Assembly (NCBI GenBank): GCA_025201765.1
Contig: MU623427.1
Span: 62,001 to 126,000, forward strand
Length of the DNA: 64,000 nt
Source: Daldinia sp. FL1419
Taxonomy: Eukaryota; Ascomycota; Sordariomycetes; Xylariales; Hypoxylaceae
Reading direction: 5' to 3'
Below are positions 23,550 through 34,400 of the stretch, one piece after another. Position 1 is the first letter of the stretch. Every line of letters starts with the position of its first letter. Made by a program: the position numbers and the translations under genes. Below the pieces are notes generated by a model. The model ran no database searches. It had not been told where the DNA came from and saw only the letters and a program-made list of their open reading frames with translations.

Positions 23550-25100
23550 TTACTTCGACTTGGGGTGGTCTCCGTGGCCGTTGTGGCTGTGATTGTGATT
23601 GTGCTCATCTTCGGGCTCCGGGCTTGATCGAGGGCTGACGTTGCCAGGTATGAATTCGTCAAACTTAGGGGCGACAACATCCTTAGGCAAGAACCGGACG
23701 CGCACCCTTCGAACGCCTCGTACCTTACTTCCAACCACTGTCCTGATTTGGCTTTCAGTCTCGCCAAGGGTTTCTATTGTCCAGCTTCCTGGTACAGCTA
23801 CTTCTAAATCCACCAGGTAGTTCTGGCCGGATTTGAGACCTGTGACACTGCGCAGCTCTATTTCGTGTCCCATAGGAATATCTGAGAAAGCTCTCTGGGC
23901 CTGTTTTCGAACCGAGGTCTTGACTTCATCATCGATAGTCTTATCAGCTAATTCGAGAAAAGCTGCCATGGTGTTCTCGACTCCGGCTTTCACCACCATC
24001 AAAGATATTAAAAGACCTCCAACCGGATCTAACCATGCCGCATTCTCCACCAAGTTGGCGCCTAGAATTACAGCTAACGTAACAATACCGGTAAGACTGT
24101 CGACTCGGTGATGGACGGCATTAGAGGCAAGGACCGACGACTTTCGTTCGCGAGCAACTTTCATAGCTGAGAAGGACGACTGGTCAACACCCACATACAT
24201 CTATCACAGGGATTGGTCGGATTGGTCGGAAGACTTACTTGCATGATACAACCACTCCTTAATGGCAACTGTGCCCGCAGCTAGCCATGCAGCATGCAGA
24301 CTGGGTACTACATCAGCACCATGTTCATGACCGTGGCTATGGCTATGGCCGTGTGCATGCGCATGTGCTATTAACTCTGCCGCAGAGGCTGGATCCAGGA
24401 AAAAGTGGCCATAGAGTGTCAAGAGACTGCCATAGCCCATATAAAGACCTCCAAAAAGAAGCATACTCGATACACCCAATGAACCCAAGCTTTCGATCTT
24501 TCCGAACCCGGCAGGATACTTATCCGTGGGGGGTTTCAAGCTCCAGGATATAGTAGCCAAAGTTAGAATATCAGAAGCAAGATCCGTTAAGCTATGAATC
24601 GCATCGGCGACCATTGCTTTGGAATTAAATAAGTAGCCACCAGCTCCTTTTGCAATTGCCATACCAAGATTTGAATATAGACCAATTCGGGTAATGCGAA
24701 CGCCAGCGTCATTTTTATTTTGGGAGGTAAGATAAACATTATCGTGGTGATGATGTCCATGACTATGCTTGTGGCCACTATGGCTACGCGTCTGAGAAAG
24801 CGTTGCCATGATGGGAAATATTCGGGTGTATTGTCGATGTATGAAAGGTGAAGAATGAGTGATAGAAAAAGATGGAACTTGTGAAGAAGGATAACAACAA
24901 GTTTGAAAGACACGACGAGGTTGTGTTCGATTTGGTTTATGTGTCCTATTAATGTGATAAAAAGGCTGTTGCTGACGGATAAAACTTGGGCTTAATCCGG
25001 TAGTCGATGTTGCAAGCTCAGGCCCGGCTGCGACAGCCTGGCGCAGGCTCAGGCTCAGGCCGCCTAGACACGGCCAACCTAGTTGGCCTTGGGGAAACAT
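23550..25100 (-). CDS. MMT1: Mitochondrial cation-diffusion-facilitator metal transporter (Mmt1/Mmt2-like)
   Basis: Two exons, 25100-24239 and 24166-23550, give 492 residues. The 72-base intron joins WLYHA to TMKVARERKSSVLASNAVHH (A plus CT makes Thr). The CDF metal sites are intact: D166, H169 and D173 (DAIHSLTD) and H306-D310 (HHRVD). His-rich runs at about 108-120 and 246-260, and another at the C-terminus (HNHNHSHNGHGDH), suit metal buffering. The cytosolic-type C-terminal domain follows (LRSVTGLKSGQNYLVDLEV). Yeast Mmt1/Mmt2 export iron from mitochondria; iron is therefore the likely cargo, by family only. The first 97 residues are Arg/Ser/Gln-rich with few acids, fitting a mitochondrial presequence, so I chose the start at 25100. 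A second Met at 24809 (MATLSQTRSHSG) would remove it. Confidence 0.86.
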
Positions 25101-26007
25101 CTGAAGTGGGAAAGTACGGCTGACCGTATAATAGTGTAAAACCCTTTTTTTTTTCTTTTTTTTTTTTCCCCTAAGGTAGTGTGTATTGTGTACGAAAGTA
25201 CGGATCCGTAACAGAGGGAGGTACGGGGGTGGACCAGATCTGATGATCTAACAAGAGTGACGCGTGTTTAATGCTTGGGTGCTTGGGACTTGACGAGTGA
25301 AAAAAAAGATTATGTATATATCTAAAACAAGAATTGCCCGTTGTAACTACGCAGAAAATGCTTTGCGATGCGTGCGCGTTCCTTGAACTGCGACGACATC
25401 GGATGGGTCGGCCGTGGGAGAACTGTACCAATTAGAAGCCAATTGGGATCCATCTGATTTGATACTTTCTAACAGAAAAAAAAAGAAAAAAAAAAGACCC
25501 TAGACCAGAGCTGCGTCAGCTGCTGCCGTAGAATGGGATCATGGACCTGGAAAGCCCCTAACTGACCCCACGTCTTCAGGGGTCATTGAACTAAAAAGTC
25601 ACCCTTATAGCGGTATCACATTTGCAATCGCACTCGCTATACCTACCTATCTACGAGGTAGGTACCTACTGCGCCCTCAGTACCTAGGTACACAGAAGGT
25701 GTTGTAGGTATCTAAGCACAGAGTCTACCTAATCAAAGGATGGCAAATGCAGCTTACCCTACGGGTCGATCCGCTGTTACCTCATAGCTAAACCTTATGT
25801 CTGTACACAGTATGTAGTGGCTTACCTCATCTTCCTCTCTCAAGGCTCGACTTAGGTACAAAAACCCGATACGTAATGACTTCACTTTATTATCGAAAGC
25901 TTTTAATAAAAGACTTACATGCCTTTCTTATGCGACCAACTATGAATTAAACACTATTACCGATTAAATAATCCATTATAATTATAACTTATTATTAATC
26001 TTCCCAA
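25101..26007. promoter_or_regulatory. Divergent region between the MMT-type gene and the sirtuin gene
   Basis: 907 bases shared by two diverging genes. A long T-rich run lies at about 25145-25168. Two CCAAT boxes stand close together, at 25428-25432 and 25439-25443, the second within a CCAATTGG palindrome. A TACC/GGTA palindromic patch lies at about 25640-25692. CCAAT is the target of the fungal HAP/CBC complex, which with HapX controls iron genes; a link to the MMT-type gene is a guess. Confidence 0.5.
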
Positions 26008-27198
26008 ATGCGCAAACCATATATGCGTATTCCGTATACGGATGTCCTAGCATCTCCCACTGTCATCCCTCGAACCGCGAATACTATCTCAGGGGCTATT
26101 GCGGCTTTGCAGGAATTTTTCGGGGCGTCATCAGCGAGAAGGCCTGCTTCTACTGTCGTTCTTACGGGGGCCGGCATATCTGTAGCAAGTGGACTTGCGG
26201 ACTATCGAGGACCTAACGGTACATATCGAGTGAATAAAACATATCGGCCCATCTACTACAGCGAGTTTCTCCAGAACCACGAAGCTAGGAAACGGTACTG
26301 GGCCAGGAGTTTTCTCGGCTGGACTACTTTATTAAAAGGAAAACCTAATGCTGGTCATTACGCAGTGAAACACTTGGGCGACTTGGGACTAGTTCAGAGT
26401 GTGATTACGCAAAATGTGGATTCGTTTCATCCAAAAGCTCATCCTCAACTCTCCACGATTGAGCTACATGGCTACTTAAGATCATGCATATGTACGTCAT
26501 GCCATGAAGAATTGCCGCGAGACACATTTCAGCATGAACTAGCCAGGTTAAACCCCGCTTGGGCGGTCTTCCTGCAAGAGATCCTAGCTTCGGGTGCTTT
26601 GGATACGGAAAATCCGGATGAAAGACGAGCCAGAGGCTTAAGGACGAATCCCGACGGTGATGTTGACCTCCCGGATGCGCCATACACGACATTCCGCTAC
26701 CCTGCTTGTCCGAGATGTCTTACATCACCGCCCACCGTCGCAGATGGGAGTCGTGCGAGGGTTGAGGTTGATACGGATGGTGCGTGGAAACCAACGAGTA
26801 CGGCTGGAATTTTAAAACCAGCGGTTATCATGTTCGGGGAGAACATCCGTGCACCCGTCAGGGCTGCGGCAGAACATGCCATTGAGGATGCCGGAAGCTT
26901 GTTGGTTCTAGGCACCTCTTTGGCGACTTATTCGGCATGGCGATTGGCCAAGAGGGCCAAAGAACGGGGTATCCCCGTTGCCATCGTCAATCTTGGAGGT
27001 GTTAGGGGAGAGGAGACCTTCTTTGCCGACCTTGATCCATCCGAAAGAGGGGGCCGAGGGGCGAGAATAGAGTTATCTACTGACGAGTTGCTACCCGCTC
27101 TCGTAGAACAGTTAAGACAATCCTCTAGTATAAGGGTTACTGCGGAACACCATGACCATAGCCCTAAACAGCATGGCGCCTCCGTTTTTAAGACATAA
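26008..27198 (+). CDS. SIRT4-like (class II) Sir2-family NAD-dependent deacylase
   Basis: Single exon, 396 residues. The NAD site is TGAGISVASGLADYRG (residues 53-68), followed by the class II lead YRPIYYSEFLQNHEARKRYW. The active-site block is TQNVDSFHPKAH (134-145), with the catalytic His at 154 in ELHGYLR. Zinc ligands are Cys162/Cys165 and Cys234/Cys237 (YPACPRC), separated by a long insertion. The second NAD stretch reads PAVIMFGENI, VLGTSLATYSAWRL and VAIVNLGG. The N-terminus MRKPYMRIPY is short, basic and could be a mitochondrial targeting start, as in SIRT4. SIRT4 proteins act as lipoamidases, ADP-ribosyltransferases or deacylases, so the exact reaction is open. The usual Gly-Leu after QNVD is Ser-Phe here, a variation that may be common in fungal members. 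Confidence 0.92.
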   Translation: MRKPYMRIPYTDVLASPTVIPRTANTISGAIAALQEFFGASSARRPASTVVLTGAGISVASGLADYRGPNGTYRVNKTYRPIYYSEFLQNHEARKRYWARSFLGWTTLLKGKPNAGHYAVKHLGDLGLVQSVITQNVDSFHPKAHPQLSTIELHGYLRSCICTSCHEELPRDTFQHELARLNPAWAVFLQEILASGALDTENPDERRARGLRTNPDGDVDLPDAPYTTFRYPACPRCLTSPPTVADGSRARVEVDTDGAWKPTSTAGILKPAVIMFGENIRAPVRAAAEHAIEDAGSLLVLGTSLATYSAWRLAKRAKERGIPVAIVNLGGVRGEETFFADLDPSERGGRGARIELSTDELLPALVEQLRQSSSIRVTAEHHDHSPKQHGASVFKT

Positions 27199-27256
27199 TA
27201 TCGTAGTAGCAGAGTAGTCGTATTGTATATATGTAACCTACAATATAACTTAGAGG

Positions 27257-27862
27257 CTAGAAGAAGTTCGAGTAGCTTCCTGTTTTCGTCTTTGGCTGCT
27301 CTGTGAGATCTGCGGTGGGTGAGCTGCTAGCTTCTGTCTTTGCGGAATCGGGGATTATTTTTGGCTTTTCGGGGTTCGTATTTTTGAGGACGTCTTCGCG
27401 CTCGATCTCTTTTAATACTTCTTCCCACTCTTTCTCCTTTTCAGCATCGCCAGTACCCAATTCTCTCTGAACGTCAACTTCTTCGCCTCTTTGCAGCTTC
27501 TCTACTACCTCACGTAGTAGCCCGATGCGAACCTCGGATCGCCGCATGAACGTGTCAAAGTCCTTCCTCAAAGCAATCATCTGGATAGCCATAGACCCAA
27601 TGAAGAGAAATATGACAATGTAGAATGTTGCTGGATTCCACTCCTTTGACTTGACTTTCTTCGGCGCGCCCCAGTTCGCAGGTTGCTCTGAGCGTCGGAG
27701 TGGTTTCGGGATCATGTTCTTCCAAAATGAGGCCTGAGTAATCGACGGTACTGTGCTAACATGCCTGACGAGGAGGGGTTGATTGAGTAGTGTCAGTCTC
27801 GAGGTCCTTGGCCGAAGGGATGTCGAGGCCTTTGCAGCCGTGCGCCATATTAGTTTGTCCAT
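27257..27862 (-). CDS. Mitochondrial single-span membrane protein (DUF5321-like), function unknown
   Basis: 201 residues from the Met at 27862 (MDKLIWRTAAKAS). The open frame extends further up to 27934, but that part is a run of Phe from a T/C-rich leader and is unlikely to be translated. The first 45 residues are basic and Ser/Thr/Leu-rich, as in a mitochondrial presequence. One membrane span lies at about residues 79-97 (FYIVIFLFIGSMAIQMIAL), preceded by the motif SKEWNP. After it comes a charged helix likely to form a coiled coil (EVRIGLLREVVEKLQRGEE, EKEKEWEEVLKEIE), then a disordered tail ending YSNFF. I recall this layout as fungal DUF5321, but that name is from memory. It converges with the sirtuin gene, the two stop codons being 58 bases apart, so their mRNA 3' ends probably overlap. 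Confidence 0.78.
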   Translation of the reverse strand: MDKLIWRTAAKASTSLRPRTSRLTLLNQPLLVRHVSTVPSITQASFWKNMIPKPLRRSEQPANWGAPKKVKSKEWNPATFYIVIFLFIGSMAIQMIALRKDFDTFMRRSEVRIGLLREVVEKLQRGEEVDVQRELGTGDAEKEKEWEEVLKEIEREDVLKNTNPEKPKIIPDSAKTEASSSPTADLTEQPKTKTGSYSNFF

Positions 27863-28428
27863 ATTCGAGGAGGAGTCGTATTGCGATGCGCGCGAGAAAA
27901 AAAAGAAGAAGAAAAAAAAAGAAGTTCTGATCAAAATCTTTGAAAAAGGTTCAACCTAAGAAGGTACCGAGATACAACGCGACATATTAAGTACCTAGGT
28001 ACATACCCCCCGCAGCCCTTCTTAGTGAACTCTACCGTACTTGCCGTTTACCGTTTACCGTTGTCTGGCCAACTTGTTTACAAATCTGTCTTTAGTCTAA
28101 GTTTAGCTAAACAGAATCCACTCTAACATGGGTTCGGCGTAGATTCACGCAATAATACACTTTCCCACCTTGTATTTCCAATCTTTGCTGTAATTTGTAC
28201 ATATCATTAAAAAGCCCACGAGCTTCAGGCATATGACATACTACATAAAAGTATTATACACATTTTCTCCAAATTTCGGTGTTACTGTCAGAATTTCTTT
28301 GCTCCTTTTTTTACTTGGTATGAGATACGATTCTGTCTGTTTTGGCTAATCGCTTTCTTAAGCCCTTCATTCTTTTCTATCGATGGATGATATGAGTAGA
28401 AGCTGGCAAATATAACAATTCACCCCTC
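27863..28428. promoter_or_regulatory. Divergent region between the DUF5321-like gene and separase
   Basis: 566 bases holding two opposed promoters. A purine/A-rich run next to the DUF5321-like start (27898-27924), a TACCTAGGTAC palindrome at about 27991-28002 and T-rich runs near 28290-28312 are visible. No named site was recognised. Confidence 0.5.
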
Positions 28429-31400
28429 ATGGAATCTATACAAACCCGTGTCGACTCCGTGCGCAATGCTGTCACATCTGTTTCGACATGTACTGCTACA
28501 ATCTCAGCTACAGTCAAAGAACTTCTCCAAGATAATGACGCGAATAACGATGCCTCGAAACCAGTTTCCAAGGCCCGGACGACGAAGTTGACGAGAGCGC
28601 CGAGCAGAGCAAACACCACATCAGGGGGGTCCCGTACACAGGGTAATGGAGGGGGCTTATCACCTAAAGAAAAGGCCGTCCTGGCTACTCAAATCGTCAC
28701 CGCTAGTCTCAAAGCCCTAGGTGAGGCAGCGAGATCTCCGGCTAATCTGAGTCCTGATGCGCGCGAACCAACCGACAGCGAGCCCTCCAAAGGTGCACCT
28801 CGAAATCGCCTTCGGAGGTCAATCTCAGCTCCCATGCAGCCGTTATCGTCCCGATCCTTAAATCGAGTCGTGACATCGCCTGTTGTTTCGAAAGCATCTC
28901 GATCGCCTGTACCTGCTACCACTTCAATAGGATGTCTATCTTTAATAGAATGTGCCCGTGTAGCTTTCTTAGCATTAACAACCCTAGAGTCCTCAAAGGC
29001 CGTACATCTTCCCGAACTACAACTCGAAGCCGGGATGTCATCATTTATCAGTAAACTCATCGGGTTAAATCAATTTGATATAGCATTAAAGGAACTGAGG
29101 GTATTAAAGCGGCGTTTGGGACGTACGAATCATGAGGATGCTAAGAACGCAGCGAGTCGATCGAAGCCGGAACCTAATGCAATGTCAAAAACGCTCGCCG
29201 ACTTGCTAGATTTCAGTTCGATTTCTGCGTCTGGTCCATTACTTGGCCTAATCATCACCACCCAACTCCAGGCTCTTCGGATTATACATGGCCTCAAAAA
29301 GTCGTCACATCTTGATAGCATTCTGCCCCTATTGCGCGAGGGTTACCCCTATTCTCCGATAAATCTACTCGTATCGTCCCTCAAGGATCCCAACCCGGAC
29401 CAGACCAAATGCGCTAAACAGCTTGAGAGTTTATCCCAGACTCTACTTTCTTTAACACCAAGCGTATCGGCCAAAGATGATGACTTTGCGGTGGAACCGA
29501 AACTATCTCCAAGCCCTGAGGTGGCGTTAGAGGTCCAAGCTCTCGGTTTGGTTACCCGTTTACAGTCATGGAGTGTATCTGGGCATAGGGGGGACGTCGA
29601 TAAAGACGTCATATCCCCTCTCTCTAAATGTCTAACTGCCTTCGTTCGAAGGGCATCCCCTAGCCGTTTTTCGATGGCAAGCACTGCTTTCTCCCAGGTC
29701 TGGAAGCGTGTTGAGAAATTGGGACTTAGACCAACAGAATCGTCACGATCTCCTATGGCCACGATATACCAAGTACTTGCCACAGCCTCCCAGGAATCTG
29801 GCAATACCAACGAGGCGAAGAAATGGTTAACGAAAGTCAAGTCTTTAACCGACCCAAACGAGGATTCCGCTGCAAGATGCTGCGCTGTTACGGCTAGACT
29901 ATTAGCGCTCTCACTCAAGCAATCCCCACAAGTTGACGAGAGCATATTAACGGAAGTCTTGGAGGGCTTGCGAGGATCGCTTGGTGGCACCAGCGCAGAA
30001 ATGGATGACCTACTAGCCAGCGTTTGCCTCCTGCGGAAATCCGTGATCAACGTGCTCCTAGAAAAAAAGGATAGCTCTGACTCAGTCCCAGAAAGCTTAC
30101 GCGAGCTTTTAGAGACTTTTATTTTCCAGTTACCTCGTTTTTCCCTCCGATGGCTAGGTAAACCACCGAATTCGGCCAACGGCGCGAAAGACTTGATTCG
30201 ATTTGATCAGCGCCGAGGATTATTATCGACGTATCTACCTCATATCCTCGACTCAGCTCTGATGCTTACGAAATTGCTATTGGACGGTGGTCGACTCGCC
30301 TGGGACATCTTAGATTCAACTCTTCAGGACAGCTTAACTCTTCTAGAAAATACTGAAGACTTAGCTCGATTGGAAACCAAGAGCAACCCATCACCTTCAT
30401 ACCATATCAAGATATCTCATTTATACTACCAGCAGCATCTTGCTTTACGGAAATCCCCCACAAAGGTGACAGAGATTACATCTCTTAAAGCACTTCGAAA
30501 GTCTATCGATAGTGTGAAGGATCGGCCTGAAGCTGAGCAGACTCGGGCTCAACTGTTAGTTAAATGGGAGAGATTTGCCGAGCTATGCAGGGCCTCGGGC
30601 AGATTGGATGATGCTACTGATGCTCTTCGTTCTATTAGAGACCATCTTGTCCGGCAAGAAGTCGTGCCAAGTATTACCGCCAGCCTAGCAACGGACCCTT
30701 GGTGGGTAGCGTGGAAAAAGAACCCCGATATCGAGCTACTTTCAAGGACAGTCTGCAACCTCGCCAAGCTTGACCGGAAACATAATGATTGGACTTGGTT
30801 GCTTGTTGGGTCGGATAAAGCTACAGCTCTTGAGCATGACTTCTACGCTATCGTTTGCAAAGATCAGAAGTTCCGCTACGAATCGGATTTATCGAGTCCC
30901 ATGATAAAGACTTTATTAGAATTCTATTCCGAGGAAAAACACCCAATTCGCAGGTTGAGAACGTTGTTGCAGCTTCTCACGATCCATATGGGCTCCCAGG
31001 ATGGGCTTTCCAACTTGCGAGCCGAGGTAGAAGGGGCTCTTAAAACCATCAACGAAGATGCCCTAGCAGACGACTCCGGCCTCGTCCGTTACATCCCACA
31101 TCTCAAAGCATCAGCAATGTGCATATTAGGCTTACTCGACTCGAGTATAGACTCGGTAGAAGTTAAGGAGGCCTTAATTAGATGGAAACGCATCGTATCC
31201 AAGTGTCAATCAACCCAGGATTTATTGTATCATATCGATAATCCGTCACAGCTACTTACAAATCTCCAGTCTCTCGTCGATTTTGCTAGAATCAAAGGTC
31301 TGGAAACTCTACAAACCGAAATCCTCGAACTCTCGATGAGTCTTTCCAAGATTTCAGGCGATTCCAGTCTTGAAGTATCGATAAGCCAGGGTATTACACT

Positions 31401-34400
31401 CTGCCTACAACATTTAAGTCATGGCTGGTCATCCAAAGCTGAGAAGTTTTTGTTGGACAATCAAGAAGTAATTTCGCGACCGGATGTCGCTAGAGAACTT
31501 ATTGTGAGATTTCACCTATCTGCTGCCGAGTATCACCTATCCTTGGGGTCCCTTGACAAGGCTGAACAACATTTGAGTAATGCTCGAAATGCTGAGGTAG
31601 GCCTGTCATCCGGATTGGAGTCGAGGAAAGGGAAAGGTCCTAGCCGAAGAATAACGACAGCATACGCGTATTTCCTATATTCAAATCTCGAACTCGAACG
31701 TGGCGACTGTTATCACGCGCTCCGCTTTGCTAAAACTGCTGTTAGAAAGTTATTTCACGATTGGTCTAGACTAGATGAGATGAGATCTGCTGTCCACGAC
31801 ATTTCTATAGAGGAGTCGTCGCAATCAGACGCTTCGGATAAGGATACGAGTCTCAACAATTCATATGTGGAGCGTTCTGATCCATCCCGTGCGAGCGCTG
31901 GCCCAGAATTTTGGATGTTGGCTCACCAGCTATTCCGATTTCTTCTCCAATTATCTTCTACGTACTCACACGTCGGTATGTACCAAGAGACACTGTATTA
32001 TGCCGAACAAGCACAAAAAGTAGCAAAGAGCATGGAATCAGCTGTGTACATGTCTCAATCCCTTGCTTGGTTGGCGCGCGTGTGGCTTATGGCCGGCAAA
32101 CTAGAGAAGGCCGTAGAGCTGGCGGCTGAAATCAAGCCTATAACATTAGGTTTAGAGCCTACCTACCAGAACGCAAAAGTGCTATGCCGGCTGAGTTCGG
32201 TATATGGAGAGATTAACGACGAGGAAGCTCAAGAAGAAGTAATAAGCAGAGCAGAATCTATGCTTAAGATTTTGAATAACGCCAATAGCGTAAATAATTT
32301 GGTTGCAGATATCCTAGAGTCAGACATGCCGGGGCTGAATGTGGAAGAGAAGCCACTTGTGAAAGCTGTGGTACGCCGCCCTGCCATAACGAAAAGACCG
32401 AGAGCCCCAACCAAGAGTATCTCGAAGAAGCCGCCGATGAAAAAGGCAATTCTCCCAGCTGAAGTCCCAGTGCAAGTTAAGCCCGAAGAAACCCAGTTGT
32501 CTTTCCTACGCGCCTCGATCCTTCAGATTCAATCAACTCGCCTCCTCGACGCCAACGATTGGACGGCAGCCGTCACCACCCTCCGAACGGCATATGAGCT
32601 TTCTAAATTGCCCACAGACGTGTCACAAGCCAGCTTCTTAATGGGCGTGGCGTTAATTGGACAGAGTTTAGAGCAGATAAGCCACGACGCTGTGTTTTCT
32701 GTTATTCAAGACTCGACTCTCTCGTTCCCTTCAGTCGCGGGATCTTTTAAGGAAAGAATCGCATCTGAACAACTATCCCCAATAAAACCGACGGCACCTC
32801 GCAAAGGCCGTGGACCAGCGAAGACTGCGCAGAACACGCGTTCCTTTGTTGAGAAATTACGTGAAGCACAGGGTCACTTATTAGCAGCACATTCTATCGC
32901 AAGTCTGAATGGCGATGGTGATCTAGTTCATCGTATTGCTACGGTCCTACAAAATGTAGTTATCCTCCTGTCGAATACAAACTCCTCTAACCCGGCGGCG
33001 AGCCATCCGGCTCATGCAACCTGCTCGGTTGAATTGGCGCGGAACCTGACCTGGCGTCGCGAGCGTAAAACACTCCATCTGGAAGCCGCAAAGGAACCAA
33101 AATTGGATTGGCCTATACTTACCGACAATACTCAAGATAGACGAACCAGCCTTGGCCTTTCCCTGGATATGGATTGTTTCCAGAGGGATTATGTCGATAT
33201 TATCCCCAAATCCTGGAATGTCATATCAGTGTCACTAAGCGACAATGAACACGATCTATGCGTCTCTAAGCTTCAACCGGGCCACAGTCCATTCGGAATT
33301 CGGCTTCCGCTTGAGAGAGCTAGCTCCAGGGATGCGGACTCGGAAGTCTTCAGCTTCCGCCAGGGACGTACGGAGCTGCTCGAGATTGTGCAAATGGCTA
33401 ACCGCACCTGTCACGATGCACGAGATATGAGCCAGAAAGGCGCAAAGTCCGCGTGGTGGGCCGAAAGAGAACAGCTTGACGAGCGTTTAAAAAATCTTAT
33501 GGATTGTATCGAACAGTCATGGCTAGGCGGATTTAAGGGCATATTTTCGCATCATCGGAGACGAGAAGATCCACTCGCCCAGTTCCAGGAAAACTTCCAA
33601 AGTATTCTTGACAAGAATCTCCCTTCACGCCGCAGGGTCCGTGGTAAGAAGACGAAAGCAGCTCCTGTAACCCAAGTCAACCTTGATCCTAGGATATATG
33701 AATTATTCATTGGCTTAGGAGACCCAGCAGCTCGCGAGGGTGACTTGGATGATGCTCTAACCGACTTACTGTACTTTGTCGTCGACATCCTTCAATTCCA
33801 CGGAGAGAGGAACGCCTACGATGAAGTCAACTTTGATGACATGGTAGTAGAGACTTACGACGCCTTGCACGCGTATTATGCTGCTGCTAAGGGTGCTAAG
33901 GGCGCGGACGAAGCCGTGCATACGATTTTGATTCTTGACAAGCCCTTACATGCATTCCCCTGGGAATCGCTGCCTTGTTTACAGAGCCTAGCAGTGTCTC
34001 GTGTTCCGTCCCTTGACTGCCTGCGAAGACTAATTCTGGAGGCTAAATCGAGTAACGCAGATACCGTCAATGAAAACAGTCAACATGGCAGTTCCAGCCA
34101 ACGAGAGGGTCATTACGCATCAATCAACTCGGGCACGTATATTTTAAACCCTGGCTCTGACCTTAAGAACACCCAGGCCACGTTCGGCAACGCGTTATCC
34201 ACTCTTCCTCCGGCATGGAACAGTATCGAAATGCAGGAACCAACAGAAGCCGAATTTGAGTCGGCACTCGCCAACAAAGATCTTATGCTGTACTTTGGTC
34301 ACGGCAGTGGTGCCCAGTACATTCGCGGCCGTACGATCCGTAAGATGGAAAAGTGCCGCGCAGTAGCACTGCTTATGGGTTGTAGCTCGGCGTCGCTCGC

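Noticed and set aside
24170..24200. Second exon of the MMT-type gene starting at the ATG at 24200
   Set aside because: That junction breaks frame; the CTCAG acceptor before 24166 restores frame and joins WLYHA to TMKVARERK as in relatives.
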